This document shows, in pieces, positions 28,364-37,404 of a DNA stretch of 64,000 bases. Both the position numbers and the translations under genes were made by a program. Source of the DNA: Breznakibacter sp047600785 (GTDB lineage: Bacteria; Bacteroidota; Bacteroidia; Bacteroidales; Marinilabiliaceae); NCBI GenBank assembly GCA_047600785.1, contig JASGKH010000002.1, positions 434,001 to 498,000 on the forward strand, read 5' to 3'. How positions within the stretch are numbered: the first letter of the stretch is position 1; each line of letters starts with the position of its first letter. Under the pieces are notes generated by a model. That model made no database searches and was not told the DNA's origin. It saw only the letters and a list, made by a program, of their open reading frames with translations.

Positions 28364-28783
28364 TTATTTATCCGTTAATATGACCAATGAGCCGCCTGCG
28401 ATGAGACAACCGCCCAGTATGACTTTCCAGCTTAATGTCTCTTTCAGAATGATGGACGAGAGCAGGATCGTGAAAACGACGCTTAGCTTGTCGATAGGGG
28501 CCACTTTGGATGCATCGCCCGATTGCAGGGCCTTGAAATAGAACAGCCACGATAAGCCTGTGGCTACCCCGGAAAGGACGAGGAACGCCCAGTTGGTTTT
28601 CGACAACTCTTTTATTCCGTTTACGGCCCCTCCGGCAATGACGATTCCCCAGGTAATCAGTAGTATTATGAAGGTCCGTATCGCAGTGGCGAGGTTTGAG
28701 TCTGTATCCTTGACGCCGATCTTGGCGAAAATGGCCGTGAGCGCGGCAAACAGGGCGGAGAGCATGGCATAATATTTCCACAT
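28364..28783 (-). CDS. EamA/DMT small transporter
   Basis: 139 residues with four or five membrane helices, one EamA repeat (LSALFAALTAIFAKIGVKD at the N-terminus, ILKETLSWKVILGGCLIAGG at the end). Such half-size DMT proteins act as dimers, like SMR proteins. ArnE/ArnF, which flip L-Ara4N-phosphoundecaprenol, are in the same superfamily. As the gene is fused in operon with an OmpR-type two-component system and close to GT2/GT39 genes, a flippase role for a polyprenyl-linked sugar is possible but unproven. No other family of the same fold can be excluded. Confidence 0.8.
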   Translation of the reverse strand: MWKYYAMLSALFAALTAIFAKIGVKDTDSNLATAIRTFIILLITWGIVIAGGAVNGIKELSKTNWAFLVLSGVATGLSWLFYFKALQSGDASKVAPIDKLSVVFTILLSSIILKETLSWKVILGGCLIAGGSLVILTDK

Positions 28784-29084
28784 GGGCGGTTTATATTCCG
28801 GTTACAGACAAAGTTATAAATCAAATTGGTAGAAAATTGGAATTTTAAACCAGACGTTTCAACGATCGCCTTTTGCGCTAACAGGCTTGTGGTTTGGCGG
28901 AATGCCGGGGAAAGGCGGAAATGTGTGTGGTTTTTAAGCTGCGGGCGAAAAAACGGGAAGATTTAAAGTCCGGGGCATATTCAAAATTTCTTCAAAATCG
29001 GCCGGTAGTTTTGGTGCCGGATCTTGACCTACCGTTGCAGGGATCCACAAATTTGTTTAGTGTGAATATTTTTAATGAACCGGT
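28784..29084. other. Divergent intergenic region
   Basis: About 300 bases between the EamA-TCS unit (minus) and the GT2 gene (plus). No ORF or hairpin stands out. Both promoters should lie here. Confidence 0.45.
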
Positions 29085-29816
29085 ATGAACCGTACTTCGG
29101 AATATCAATTTACCGTGATTGTCCCGGTATATGACGAGCAGGACAACATCCTGCGCCTGGAATCGGAACTGGCCTCTTTTTTAAGAACGGCGAAAATGAA
29201 GAGCTGCGTACTTTTTGTCAATGACGGTTCCCGCGACGGCAGCGGGGACCTGATCCGAACTATTTGCAAGGACTATGGCGATATGTTTTACATTTCATTT
29301 GCAAATAACAAAGGGCTGAGTGCGGCGCTCAAAGCGGGGATCGATTATGCCCAGTCGCCGTATGTGGGTTACATTGATGCGGATCTGCAAACTTCGCCGG
29401 AAGATTTTAATCTTTTGCTGGCGGATGCTCCGGCTTTCTCGATGGTCGTGGGAATCCGCACCGGCCGCAAGGACGATTTCGTGAAACGGGTTTCGTCCAG
29501 GATCGCCAACGGTTTCCGCCGTATGATGACCGGTGACGGGATCGAGGATACCGGTTGTCCGCTGAAGGTCGTTCAAACAAGCTATGCCAAACGGATACCG
29601 TTTTTCAACGGAATGCATTGTTTTTTGCCTGCGTTGGTCCTGCTCCAGCACGGGGGAACGGTCAAACAGGTCCCGGTCCGCCACTTTCCGCGTATTGCGG
29701 GGGAGTCCAAATATCATTTGTGGAACCGTTTGGCAGGTCCGTTCAAGGATTGCTTTGCCTACCGCTGGATGAAAAAGAGGTATATCAACTATTCCGTAGC
29801 CGATACTAACTTATGA
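29085..29816 (+). CDS. Family 2 glycosyltransferase (polyprenyl-phosphate sugar synthase type)
   Basis: A 243-residue GT-A enzyme of the DPM1/ArnC/RgtE type. VIVPVYDEQDNI is the nucleotide-binding start, FVNDGSRDGSGDLI and the DADLQTSPED (DxD-like) motif bind the metal and sugar nucleotide, and AGESKYHLW is the acceptor-side signature of this group. There is no membrane helix, unlike bacterial ArnC, so the enzyme resembles soluble DPM1. It should charge polyprenyl phosphate with a sugar for periplasmic transfer. The stop overlaps the next start (29813-29816), showing translational coupling with the LAB_N gene. Confidence 0.9.
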   Translation: MNRTSEYQFTVIVPVYDEQDNILRLESELASFLRTAKMKSCVLFVNDGSRDGSGDLIRTICKDYGDMFYISFANNKGLSAALKAGIDYAQSPYVGYIDADLQTSPEDFNLLLADAPAFSMVVGIRTGRKDDFVKRVSSRIANGFRRMMTGDGIEDTGCPLKVVQTSYAKRIPFFNGMHCFLPALVLLQHGGTVKQVPVRHFPRIAGESKYHLWNRLAGPFKDCFAYRWMKKRYINYSVADTNL

Positions 29817-30472
29817 GCCATTATCTGGGTTTCGGGGTCGGCTTACTGGCACAGCTCCTTTTTTCTGCGCGTCTGCTGGTGCAATGGATCGCTTCGGAAC
29901 GGGCGAAAAAGGTGTTGTCGCCGACGCTTTTCTGGCAGTTGAGCATGGCGGCTTCTTTCCTGTTATGCCTCTACGGATGGCTGCGCAATGATTTTGCCAT
30001 TCTCCAGGGGCAGTTGCTTTCGTATTATATCTATATCTGGAACCTTGAATCGAAAGGTGCGTGGGAAAGGCTTCCCAAAGCCGCGCGGTTTGCCTTTTCG
30101 ACGCTGCCTTTGGCGGCGGCGGGTTATTTCCTGATCCATTGGCAGGAGACCTTTACCCATTTTTTTCGGCAGGAGGACATTCCGCCTGCCTTGATCGCTT
30201 TCGGCGTGGCCGGGCAATCGACCTTTACCCTGCGTTTTTTTTACCAGTGGCGGTATTCACGTAAAATGGGGGAATCGTTGCTTCCTGCCGCATTTTGGGT
30301 CATTAGCCTGGTTGGTTCGGCCATGATCATCGTTTATGCGATCATCCGGCATGATCCGGTTTTGATATTGGGACAGGTCACCGGTTTTGTCGTTTATGTC
30401 CGGAATATTATGATCGGGTACAGGGAATCGCATCCCAGACGAACGGTAAGTGGTAAAGCCGAAGGTTTCTAG
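29813..30472 (+). CDS. Duplicated LAB_N (lipid-A-disaccharide synthase N-terminal) membrane protein
   Basis: 219 residues with six or so membrane helices. It contains two copies of the LAB_N domain: residues about 3-75 (LLFSARLLVQWIASERAKK, then ILQGQLLSYYIYIWNL) and about 125-205 (STFTLRFFYQWRYSRKMGES, then ILGQVTGFVVYVRNIMIG). Single LAB_N proteins of about 90 residues are usual; here the unit is duplicated in one chain. The gene is coupled to the GT2 gene. A role in moving or presenting a polyprenyl-linked sugar is plausible by context only. It converges with the GT39 gene with 4 bases overlap. Confidence 0.85.
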   Translation: MSHYLGFGVGLLAQLLFSARLLVQWIASERAKKVLSPTLFWQLSMAASFLLCLYGWLRNDFAILQGQLLSYYIYIWNLESKGAWERLPKAARFAFSTLPLAAAGYFLIHWQETFTHFFRQEDIPPALIAFGVAGQSTFTLRFFYQWRYSRKMGESLLPAAFWVISLVGSAMIIVYAIIRHDPVLILGQVTGFVVYVRNIMIGYRESHPRRTVSGKAEGF

Positions 30473-32058
30473 TTCCTGTTCCCGAGGATGTACCAACGGT
30501 ATTCGTCTGTTGCCCATTCTGTTTGCCTTGCACTTACCCATTCTCCGAACTCTTTTTCCCTTCGGGTGTCCCTTGTCCTTACGAACAGGATTGTCTTTTG
30601 TGGCAATTTGTCCAGAGAATCGAGCTGATTGACGGATTCGATATGTTCCAACGGCCGGCCGATGAATACATCCATGTTCGGGGCGGTTCTGAATTTGTAA
30701 TAGGCATACCGTTTTATCTGTTCGGCTTCCGCTTTTTCTTTCGCTGTTTCCGCCATTTCACGATAGCCGATGCTCCGGTTGAACCGGGGGAGGGCAAACG
30801 CACAGACAAAAAGGGTTGCCAACAGGCTGCTTCCCATGTAAATAACGGCGCTTTCGCCCCGGTTGCGCAAAAGCATGGCCAATGCCATTGCTCCTCCTAT
30901 CGAGAGAAGGCTTGCGCCGAAATAAGGTATAATCCCGCTAAGGTTATACGGAATGTGTTTTTCTGCCAGTAAAAAAACGGGCAGTCCAAGCGTAAAGAAT
31001 GCAGCTGTTGCCCCGATCACTGCCTTTATGCCCCGGCTGTTGCTGTTTGCCGGAAAAAGGGACGAGCAGAGGTAAACGACAAACGGATAGACCGGTAGCA
31101 AGTAAATGTCGAGCTTAGAGCTGACCAGTGACAGCAGGATGGTGTTGGCCACGACAATGACGGCAAAGAATTTTTGTGTGTCCGTGTTCAGTATTTTTCT
31201 GTGGATGCCTTTCCATATCAACGCGATGTAAAGCAGTATCCAGGGGGCGAACGACCATAGCATGCGCGGAAAATAGTACCATAAAGGTTCTTTGTGGTGG
31301 AACGAATTTACCCCGCGGCCCACTGTTTGTTTAAATAGAATGTTACTAAGGTATTTGCTCCCACCCTCGAGATAGACCAATAAGAACCAAACCGTGCATA
31401 ACCCGGCCAGAACGGCCCATTGTTTCCAGCCCAGGTAACGGCCGAACGAGGGTATCTCTTTTTTGACGAGAAGAAAGGCGGTGATGGAAACGACCGGGAT
31501 CAGAAATCCCATGGGCCCTTTCGAAAAAATGGCCAGGAATATATAAACTGGCAGCAGTATCTTTTCCATTTGCATGTGTTCGTCCTTATAAATGCGGAAA
31601 AAGGTATAAAGCGAGAGCACGATAAAGAGGGTCATCAGCATATCCATCCTTACGACCAGTGCAGATCCGGCAAAAATGGCCGTCGTTAGCAATAAAAGAT
31701 TGGACATGGCGGGATTATGGTTGATGCCGGAATTCCTGAACCATCTGTCCATCACCGCCAGTATGCCGATTGCGGGCAGCAGGCTGAACAGGCCGATGAG
31801 CCACATGGGGTAACTACCTGTCAGGAGTCTTGACGCCATGATGAGCCAAAAGAACAACGGTGGTTTGTCGGCATATATTTCCCCGTGGTTGTAAAATGTG
31901 AACCATGTGTGGTTTTTTAGCGCTTCTCCGGCGATGCTGATGTATTTCAGTTCGTTGTCAGGGGTGTAGTCCCTGAAAATAAAGACGGGAAACAGTAGAA
32001 CCAGATAGACAAGGTATCTAAACGGCGAATCCGGGTTTAATAGTTGTGTTTTCTGCAT
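30469..32058 (-). CDS. GT39 family (ArnT-like) polyprenyl-dependent glycosyltransferase
   Basis: About 529 residues with some eleven membrane helices. The periplasmic loop motif RDYTPDNELKYISIAGEA, with its acidic pair, and YADKPPLFFWL are family signatures of ArnT/PMT-type transferases. It moves a sugar from a polyprenyl-phosphate carrier to lipid A, core or another acceptor on the outer face of the inner membrane. I start at 32058 (MQKTQLL); the ATG at 32070 adds four residues. The start lies 41 bases inside the upstream epimerase gene, giving strong coupling. Which sugar is used is inferred from that epimerase. Confidence 0.88.
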   Translation of the reverse strand: MQKTQLLNPDSPFRYLVYLVLLFPVFIFRDYTPDNELKYISIAGEALKNHTWFTFYNHGEIYADKPPLFFWLIMASRLLTGSYPMWLIGLFSLLPAIGILAVMDRWFRNSGINHNPAMSNLLLLTTAIFAGSALVVRMDMLMTLFIVLSLYTFFRIYKDEHMQMEKILLPVYIFLAIFSKGPMGFLIPVVSITAFLLVKKEIPSFGRYLGWKQWAVLAGLCTVWFLLVYLEGGSKYLSNILFKQTVGRGVNSFHHKEPLWYYFPRMLWSFAPWILLYIALIWKGIHRKILNTDTQKFFAVIVVANTILLSLVSSKLDIYLLPVYPFVVYLCSSLFPANSNSRGIKAVIGATAAFFTLGLPVFLLAEKHIPYNLSGIIPYFGASLLSIGGAMALAMLLRNRGESAVIYMGSSLLATLFVCAFALPRFNRSIGYREMAETAKEKAEAEQIKRYAYYKFRTAPNMDVFIGRPLEHIESVNQLDSLDKLPQKTILFVRTRDTRREKEFGEWVSARQTEWATDEYRWYILGNRN

Positions 32059-33061
32059 AATATTCTCCATACCAGTTGATAAATTCTTTTAATCCTTTTT
32101 CGATGGGTGTTTTGGGTGCATAGCCGTAATGGCATTGCAGCAGGGATATGTCGGCCCAGGTTGCTTTCACGTCTCCCGGTTGCATGGGCAGGTCGATTCT
32201 CCGGGCGATTTTTCCGCTCAGGCGTTCTATCGTACGGATGAAGTGGTTCAGGTTGACCGGGGCCGAGCATCCGACATTATAGATACGGTAGTTTTCTTCT
32301 TTGCCGGTTTTCGGGGCATTCAACAGCACCTGGCATATTCCTTCCACGACATCGTCGATGTAGGTAAAATCGCGTGACATGTTTCCCCTGTTGAAAACCT
32401 TTATGGGTTCATCTTCCAGAATGGATTTTGTAAATATAAAGGGGGCCATATCAGGGCGCCCCCATGGGCCGTAAACGGTAAAAAAACGTAAGCCGGTGGC
32501 ATTGATCCCGAAGAGTCCGGAGTAGCTGTGGGCAAAAAGTTCGTTTGATTTTTTTGTGGCCGCATACAGGCTGACCGGTGTTTCCGTGGCGTCGCTTTCG
32601 GAATAGGGAATTCGGTCGTTTTTCCCGTAAACGCTCGAGCTGCTGGCGAATACCAGTTTTTGTACAGGGTTTCGGCGGCAATATTCCAGTATGTTGAAAA
32701 AGCCCTGGATATTGGATGAAATGTATTGTTGCGGATTATCGATGCTGTGCCTGACCCCTGCTTGTGCGGCCAGATGGCATATCAGGTCAAAATGTTCGTG
32801 GTCCAGATAGTTTTTGTACAGCTCGTTGGATTCAATATTGGCCCTGATAAACGTGAATTCTGAATTTTTTATGTAATTCGTTGAATTGTAATCTGTTCTT
32901 GACGCATCGATCCCTATTTGATGCAGACGGGCCATTTTTAGTGCCGGGGAATAGTAATTGTTCAGGTTGTCTATTCCGACGATGGTGTGCCCCTCGGCCA
33001 GTAACCTTTTCGTCAGGTGGAACCCGATAAATCCTGCACATCCGGTAATTAGTATCTTCAT
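32018..33061 (-). CDS. NAD-dependent epimerase, UDP-glucuronate 4-epimerase-like
   Basis: A 347-residue short-chain dehydrogenase/epimerase. NAD loop GCAGFIGFHL (residues 7-16), catalytic Tyr-Lys in VSLYAATKKSNE, and the GLRFFTVYGPWGRPDMA segment characteristic of the uronate epimerases (LpsL/GAE type). The expected reaction is UDP-GlcA to UDP-GalA in the cytoplasm. It shares a transcript with the GT39 gene, so the product may be the activated sugar for the pathway. A CDP/dTDP sugar cannot be ruled out without structure comparison. Confidence 0.85.
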   Translation of the reverse strand: MKILITGCAGFIGFHLTKRLLAEGHTIVGIDNLNNYYSPALKMARLHQIGIDASRTDYNSTNYIKNSEFTFIRANIESNELYKNYLDHEHFDLICHLAAQAGVRHSIDNPQQYISSNIQGFFNILEYCRRNPVQKLVFASSSSVYGKNDRIPYSESDATETPVSLYAATKKSNELFAHSYSGLFGINATGLRFFTVYGPWGRPDMAPFIFTKSILEDEPIKVFNRGNMSRDFTYIDDVVEGICQVLLNAPKTGKEENYRIYNVGCSAPVNLNHFIRTIERLSGKIARRIDLPMQPGDVKATWADISLLQCHYGYAPKTPIEKGLKEFINWYGEYYAENTTIKPGFAV

Positions 33062-33348
33062 GCTGATATAACTGTCGGATGTGGCGTTTATGGGAACCGG
33101 GTTAAAGTCCCGGTCACTTATGGCGTTCTATCCGTTTGGACCAAAAGTATGAGTGAGATTTTGTAGAAAAATGGAATTTGTACCTGTTATGTCCCCAATG
33201 CCGTGATTTCGGTTTGCCGGTTTGTGCATTTGCCTTTTCGCTTTTGGTTTAATAAAAGGATGTTTTTCACCGGGCGACAGTTTGCCGGTGCAAGATATCC
33301 TTTTCGGGTTTTGCGGCCTTATTCCGGAAAATATGGCAGTTACGGGTG

Positions 33349-35895
33349 TTATTGCACGACCAGCTTTTTTACTATGTTGTCGGCGCCCGATATGAACCTG
33401 GCAAAGTAATGCCCTTTGGGCATGCGGGCAAGGTCGATGGTTCCCGATGTGCTTCCGGGCTTCTGCAGGACGACCTTGATGCCGTGGACATTGTACACTT
33501 CAATGGCATCGACAATGATGCGCGATGAGAATGTGAATATTCCGGACGATGGGTTGGGGTAAATGTCCACGAAACCGTCCCCGCCCGGATTGCCGGTGAC
33601 GTTCAGTGTGACCGGCGTGGTGTTGGAACTGTTTGCCCCGCTGATGAACCGGTACCTGAAGTTGTCCTGCCCGCTAAAGCCATAATCGGGCGTGTAGGCG
33701 AACGACCCGTCGGCATTGGCGAACAGTAGTCCCTGTTTGGGATTCTCAGTGATGATGACCGTTGATGCGCCACCGTCGTAATTCATGTCGTTGGCAAACA
33801 ATCCCTGCTGCGTGCCTACGACCAGGTTTTGTCCGGACAAGACTTCAAAGCTATCAGCATGGGCCACCAAAGCACCTGGGTAGTTGGGCAGCTGGCTTTT
33901 TACTATTTGGTATGATTGCTTTATGTACGATTGTGTGTTGAGCGCATGGTTCCATGTTTCCCATAAGAAGCGTTGTGCGGGGGTGTAAACCTGGTTTTTG
34001 AGGAATACCGATACGGCAATGCCGTCGGACACGGCCAATTCTCTTTCGGATGTTGAACGATCGTCGTGCATCACCTTGCAGGTACTGGGGTCTACAAAAT
34101 TTAGCAATGTCCATGGAAGCCTTATTTCGACCGATGAACCGGTGATGGTGACGGCATCGGTGGATGATGACGGGAGGTTGAGGCGGTTGACCTTGAGGCT
34201 GCCGATGAACTGCACCTCCTGATCGGTTTGGTTGTTTTTCCAGCGGACCAGTTTCCATGGTTTGCCATTGGTGGCCACCGAGTGGTAAAGTTGTTCGGCG
34301 GACGATACTTTGTGCCAGATGCCGTAGAGGTCATAGGCTTGTGTCACATAAAGCTCTGCTTTATCGGCGGTGGCCATCAGTGCAAATTCGGCCCTGTTGG
34401 ATACTGTTTTCCCGTTGGGCAGCAACGATTCGCCCAGCGACGCATCGTAAGTGTCGATGGCTACCCAGAGCGTATCGTCGATGTCAAAGGGTTGCGCGGT
34501 GGCCACTTTCATCGAGAAGAACGCAAAATCGGCCTTGGCCTGCAATTGGGTGATGGCACAGTTGTCACATGTTTCACCCCAGTTGGCATAACTGCCGTCG
34601 GATTTCGTAAAGCCAAGCAGCCCAAAGTTTTGCTCGGCGGCCGTGATGTTTTGCCACAAAATGCGCCTATCGGCCAAGAAATCCATAGGATCGGTGATCC
34701 AGGTGCGCTTAAACCATTCATCAATCCACGCAAACATGATGCCCCCGCCGCATCCGGCCTCCAGGATGTTGTCGAACAGACGTATGTTGTTTTCGCCCTG
34801 TTGGCGTTCGTCAAAGCCGCCGTGGTTCATGCCGCTGTGCGCATAGTGGGCAATGCCCCAGCTCGAGGGTACGCCGAACTCGCCGATTATCAGCGGCATG
34901 GTGGGGTAATGCGCTTTTAAGGCGGTAAGGTAACCCAGATAGCTGTTTTGCCCCCAATGGTCCGAGTAGGTGGTGTAGCCGGGTTCTTTGCTGATAAAAT
35001 CGGGGTAATAAGGATAGGCGTGGTAGCTGGCAAACACGCCTGCTTTGGCATTGCTGAAGTCGATCCCCGAAATGTTGATGGAGGCGATGTCTTCATCGGT
35101 TTGGGTTTCGGTGGGATGGTTAAGCGGGTCGAGGGTCGGCCAGCTCGAGAAGCTGAGCGGGCGCTGGGTTTGGTAGGCCGTCATTTCGTATTGCAGCAGG
35201 TGGTCCATCATCGATGTCACAAACACTTCTGCCGCCGCCACGTTTTGTATCGATAAATATTGGCCCGTATAGCCGGTTCGACCGGGATGCGCCTGGTTGG
35301 TGGCGATGACTTCCGTAGGATGTACTTCGCGGCCAATGATGTAACCCAGCATCCATTGTGAGATGTCGGCGGTATAAATGCCGTAGGCCTTACCCAGGCG
35401 GAACCCTATGGTATTGTTGCCGTGCACGCAGCCCACGTTGTCCTGTATCTCTTTTTTGAACACGTCGGTCAGGCCATACAGGTCGTGGGTATAGCCATCG
35501 AGCTCTTCTTCGAGCCATACCCCCTGGATGACCAGCAGCGGGGTTTGGGGATTTGCCTGGTTGTAATCCCTCAGGGCTTTGTAAAATTGCGGATAATGCA
35601 GGGTGTATAACCGAATGGTATTGAACCCGGCTTCGCGTATCATCCCAAACCATGTGTAATATAGCTCGTAAGTGACGTTGAGCTCGCTGGGGAAGGTGCC
35701 CGGCACGGCTACGCCCATATTGATGCCTTTGAGGGTGATGGGGGCGTATTGCTGCCCGTTCCATGCCGTGAGCGATTGTGTGTCCGTGGAAAAAGGATAG
35801 GTTTTTTTTATGTCGGTTTGCGCCATGGCCCAGGTGGTCCATAATACGATAAGGGAGGTTAGCAGGCGCAGGGGGCGTTGGTGTGTTGGTCTCAT
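33349..35895 (-). CDS. Large secreted clan GH-A-like hydrolase with T9SS sorting domain
   Basis: About 848 residues. A signal peptide (MRPTHQRPLRLLTSLIVLW) leads to a TIM-barrel-like domain of about residues 30-450, with GRE in LGYIIGREVHPTEV as a candidate acid/base site and Glu in PLIIGEFGVPSSWG as a candidate nucleophile. An uncharacterised beta-rich middle follows, then a cadherin-like repeat (GLLFANADGSFAYTPDYGFS) and a type A T9SS sorting tail (VDIYPNPSSGIFTFSS, ending KKLVVQ). I start at 35895; the longer ORF from 36117 has no signal peptide and runs through the GH16-like gene. The substrate is unknown, probably a glycan. Confidence 0.8.
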   Translation of the reverse strand: MRPTHQRPLRLLTSLIVLWTTWAMAQTDIKKTYPFSTDTQSLTAWNGQQYAPITLKGINMGVAVPGTFPSELNVTYELYYTWFGMIREAGFNTIRLYTLHYPQFYKALRDYNQANPQTPLLVIQGVWLEEELDGYTHDLYGLTDVFKKEIQDNVGCVHGNNTIGFRLGKAYGIYTADISQWMLGYIIGREVHPTEVIATNQAHPGRTGYTGQYLSIQNVAAAEVFVTSMMDHLLQYEMTAYQTQRPLSFSSWPTLDPLNHPTETQTDEDIASINISGIDFSNAKAGVFASYHAYPYYPDFISKEPGYTTYSDHWGQNSYLGYLTALKAHYPTMPLIIGEFGVPSSWGIAHYAHSGMNHGGFDERQQGENNIRLFDNILEAGCGGGIMFAWIDEWFKRTWITDPMDFLADRRILWQNITAAEQNFGLLGFTKSDGSYANWGETCDNCAITQLQAKADFAFFSMKVATAQPFDIDDTLWVAIDTYDASLGESLLPNGKTVSNRAEFALMATADKAELYVTQAYDLYGIWHKVSSAEQLYHSVATNGKPWKLVRWKNNQTDQEVQFIGSLKVNRLNLPSSSTDAVTITGSSVEIRLPWTLLNFVDPSTCKVMHDDRSTSERELAVSDGIAVSVFLKNQVYTPAQRFLWETWNHALNTQSYIKQSYQIVKSQLPNYPGALVAHADSFEVLSGQNLVVGTQQGLFANDMNYDGGASTVIITENPKQGLLFANADGSFAYTPDYGFSGQDNFRYRFISGANSSNTTPVTLNVTGNPGGDGFVDIYPNPSSGIFTFSSRIIVDAIEVYNVHGIKVVLQKPGSTSGTIDLARMPKGHYFARFISGADNIVKKLVVQ

Positions 35896-35948
35896 TGGTA
35901 CTGGTTTGGTTTGTGGTATATCGGTATCGGACAGGGAGGTTTTGTGCG

Positions 35949-36665
35949 TCAGAGGGGGCGGGCAGGGGTGTACGTTACTCCTGATACTACTACTTTGGGG
36001 TAACGTACGGGCAGGTGGCACGGTTGGCAAAGCCATAGGTTTAACCTGATGCGAAGCCCGGTGAGTGAAAACGAAGGGGGTTTTGCCGTGATGTGTCCGG
36101 CGCTTCCTCCCGTCCATTTACTCGTAAAGATGATGCTGTCATTTGTGATCTCAATGGAATGGGTTGATTTTTTAATGCCTTTGGGGATGGAGAATCTGTT
36201 TTTTTCGAATTTTCCTTTCTGGTGAACGACGAACTGGGCGTTTTTGCCTTCCGGCCTTCCCCATCGCGAAAATTCGATGTCTATCTCGTCGTAGGCCGGA
36301 GGGTTGAGGTCGTTGTACAAAAACAACCCGACCACCATGTTGGGTTTCAGTCGCGAAATGTCGGTTTCGATCGTAAACTCGTATTTGCCGTTGTGCACCA
36401 TGGTGTGTGAGGCCAGCTCGGCGCACGACCATCCGTGTTTGGTTTTCCGGATGGAAAGGTTGAGCCTGCCATGCCGGTCGACGTACACATTTTTTTTGTG
36501 GAGGCCGAACAGGTTGCTTCCCGGGCCCATTGCTTCTGCATGGGCCTTAATGCCCCATGTGAACCCGGCAAATTTCAACTCATTGGGATATAAGGGTGTT
36601 GGCTGCGGACGGGCGGTGAACGGCATCACGGAAATAAAGAAAATGATTAGGTTCGCGGTTTTCAT
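35949..36665 (-). CDS. Secreted GH16-like glucanase-fold protein
   Basis: About 238 residues with a signal peptide (MKTANLIIFFISVMPFTARP). The GH16 catalytic motif E-x-D-x-E is visible as Glu127, Asp129, Glu131 in YDEIDIEFSRWG, and the strands before it (GLFLYNDLNP) fit the jelly roll. GH16 members cleave beta-1,3/1,4-glucans, agar or similar chains by retention. Upstream ATG 36737 gives no signal peptide. It lies 53 bases upstream of the GH-A-like gene on the same strand, so the two are probably one operon. The exact substrate is open. Confidence 0.82.
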   Translation of the reverse strand: MKTANLIIFFISVMPFTARPQPTPLYPNELKFAGFTWGIKAHAEAMGPGSNLFGLHKKNVYVDRHGRLNLSIRKTKHGWSCAELASHTMVHNGKYEFTIETDISRLKPNMVVGLFLYNDLNPPAYDEIDIEFSRWGRPEGKNAQFVVHQKGKFEKNRFSIPKGIKKSTHSIEITNDSIIFTSKWTGGSAGHITAKPPSFSLTGLRIRLNLWLCQPCHLPVRYPKVVVSGVTYTPARPL

Positions 36666-37404
36666 AAGGCATCGACATATAAACCCAAAAAACGGAAAAG
36701 TGTTTGGGTGTGCAAAATAAACTGTTGGAGTGTGCAATTTATTGTATGCGAAGTGATTTGCAGTTGGCCTGATCGTTGTCGTGATGGTGATTTTCCCGGT
36801 TGTGCCTCCGGGAGAAGGTGGAACCCTGGCTTATTGGGGCGAATTGCCGGTCCCGGGCGAGTAATCGGGGAAATAGAAGGGGATTGGATGGCGGATTTGC
36901 ACTTTTTGATACTTGTTGGGGCGATTTTCTGCCTTCGAGGTAGGTTCGACATCGGTTCGAGGTCGGTTCGACGTAGCTTTTTATGGCATTTTGCATGTTT
37001 TGGGAGTGATCGGATGGGGGTGGGGAAATGCACAAGCAGTATGGTGAAGTTGCGGACAAAGCGACGTGTATGAACTTCTTCTGCCCCCTCTGCAAAGAAG
37101 GGGCAGGTCGGTTATGTCCTGCGTAATCGGAATAAGCTTCTATTTACTGTTAATTTCTATATTTGTATGATTTCAGTAATTTGAAATCTTGTCGAGGATA
37201 TCCCGTTGTTCATGATGGCTGGCTATGCTTTACGTATCCATAGGGGTATCTTTTAATTCGGGCAGTGGATTTGGTTATAATTGTTTTACTAATTTGACTG
37301 CAGAATATACTTTCTTGGAGAATTCTGTTTTGTACGGTGCTGCCCGTAGAGGAGACATCTGGAGAGGCGTTCGAATTACTTTTAATTAATATTACCATAC
37401 CAAC
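36666..37404. other. Long gene-free stretch
   Basis: About 740 bases between the divergent GH16-like and barrel-protein genes. It contains a short 11-bp-period repeat (36943-36975) and a 7-bp GC hairpin, CTGCCCC at 37081-37087 with GGGGCAG at 37100-37106, without a T-run. Short open frames on both strands look accidental. Confidence 0.5.
36943..36975. repeat. Three 11-bp units of GGTTCGA-type repeat
   Basis: Copies of GGTTCGA start at 36943, 36954 and 36965, giving units GGTTCGACATC, GGTTCGAGGTC, GGTTCGACGTA. Confidence 0.6.

Noticed and set aside
35949..36117. N-terminal extension of the large GH-A-like protein up to 36117
   Set aside because: The extension lacks a signal peptide and overlaps the GH16-like gene; the ATG at 35895 gives a good signal peptide.
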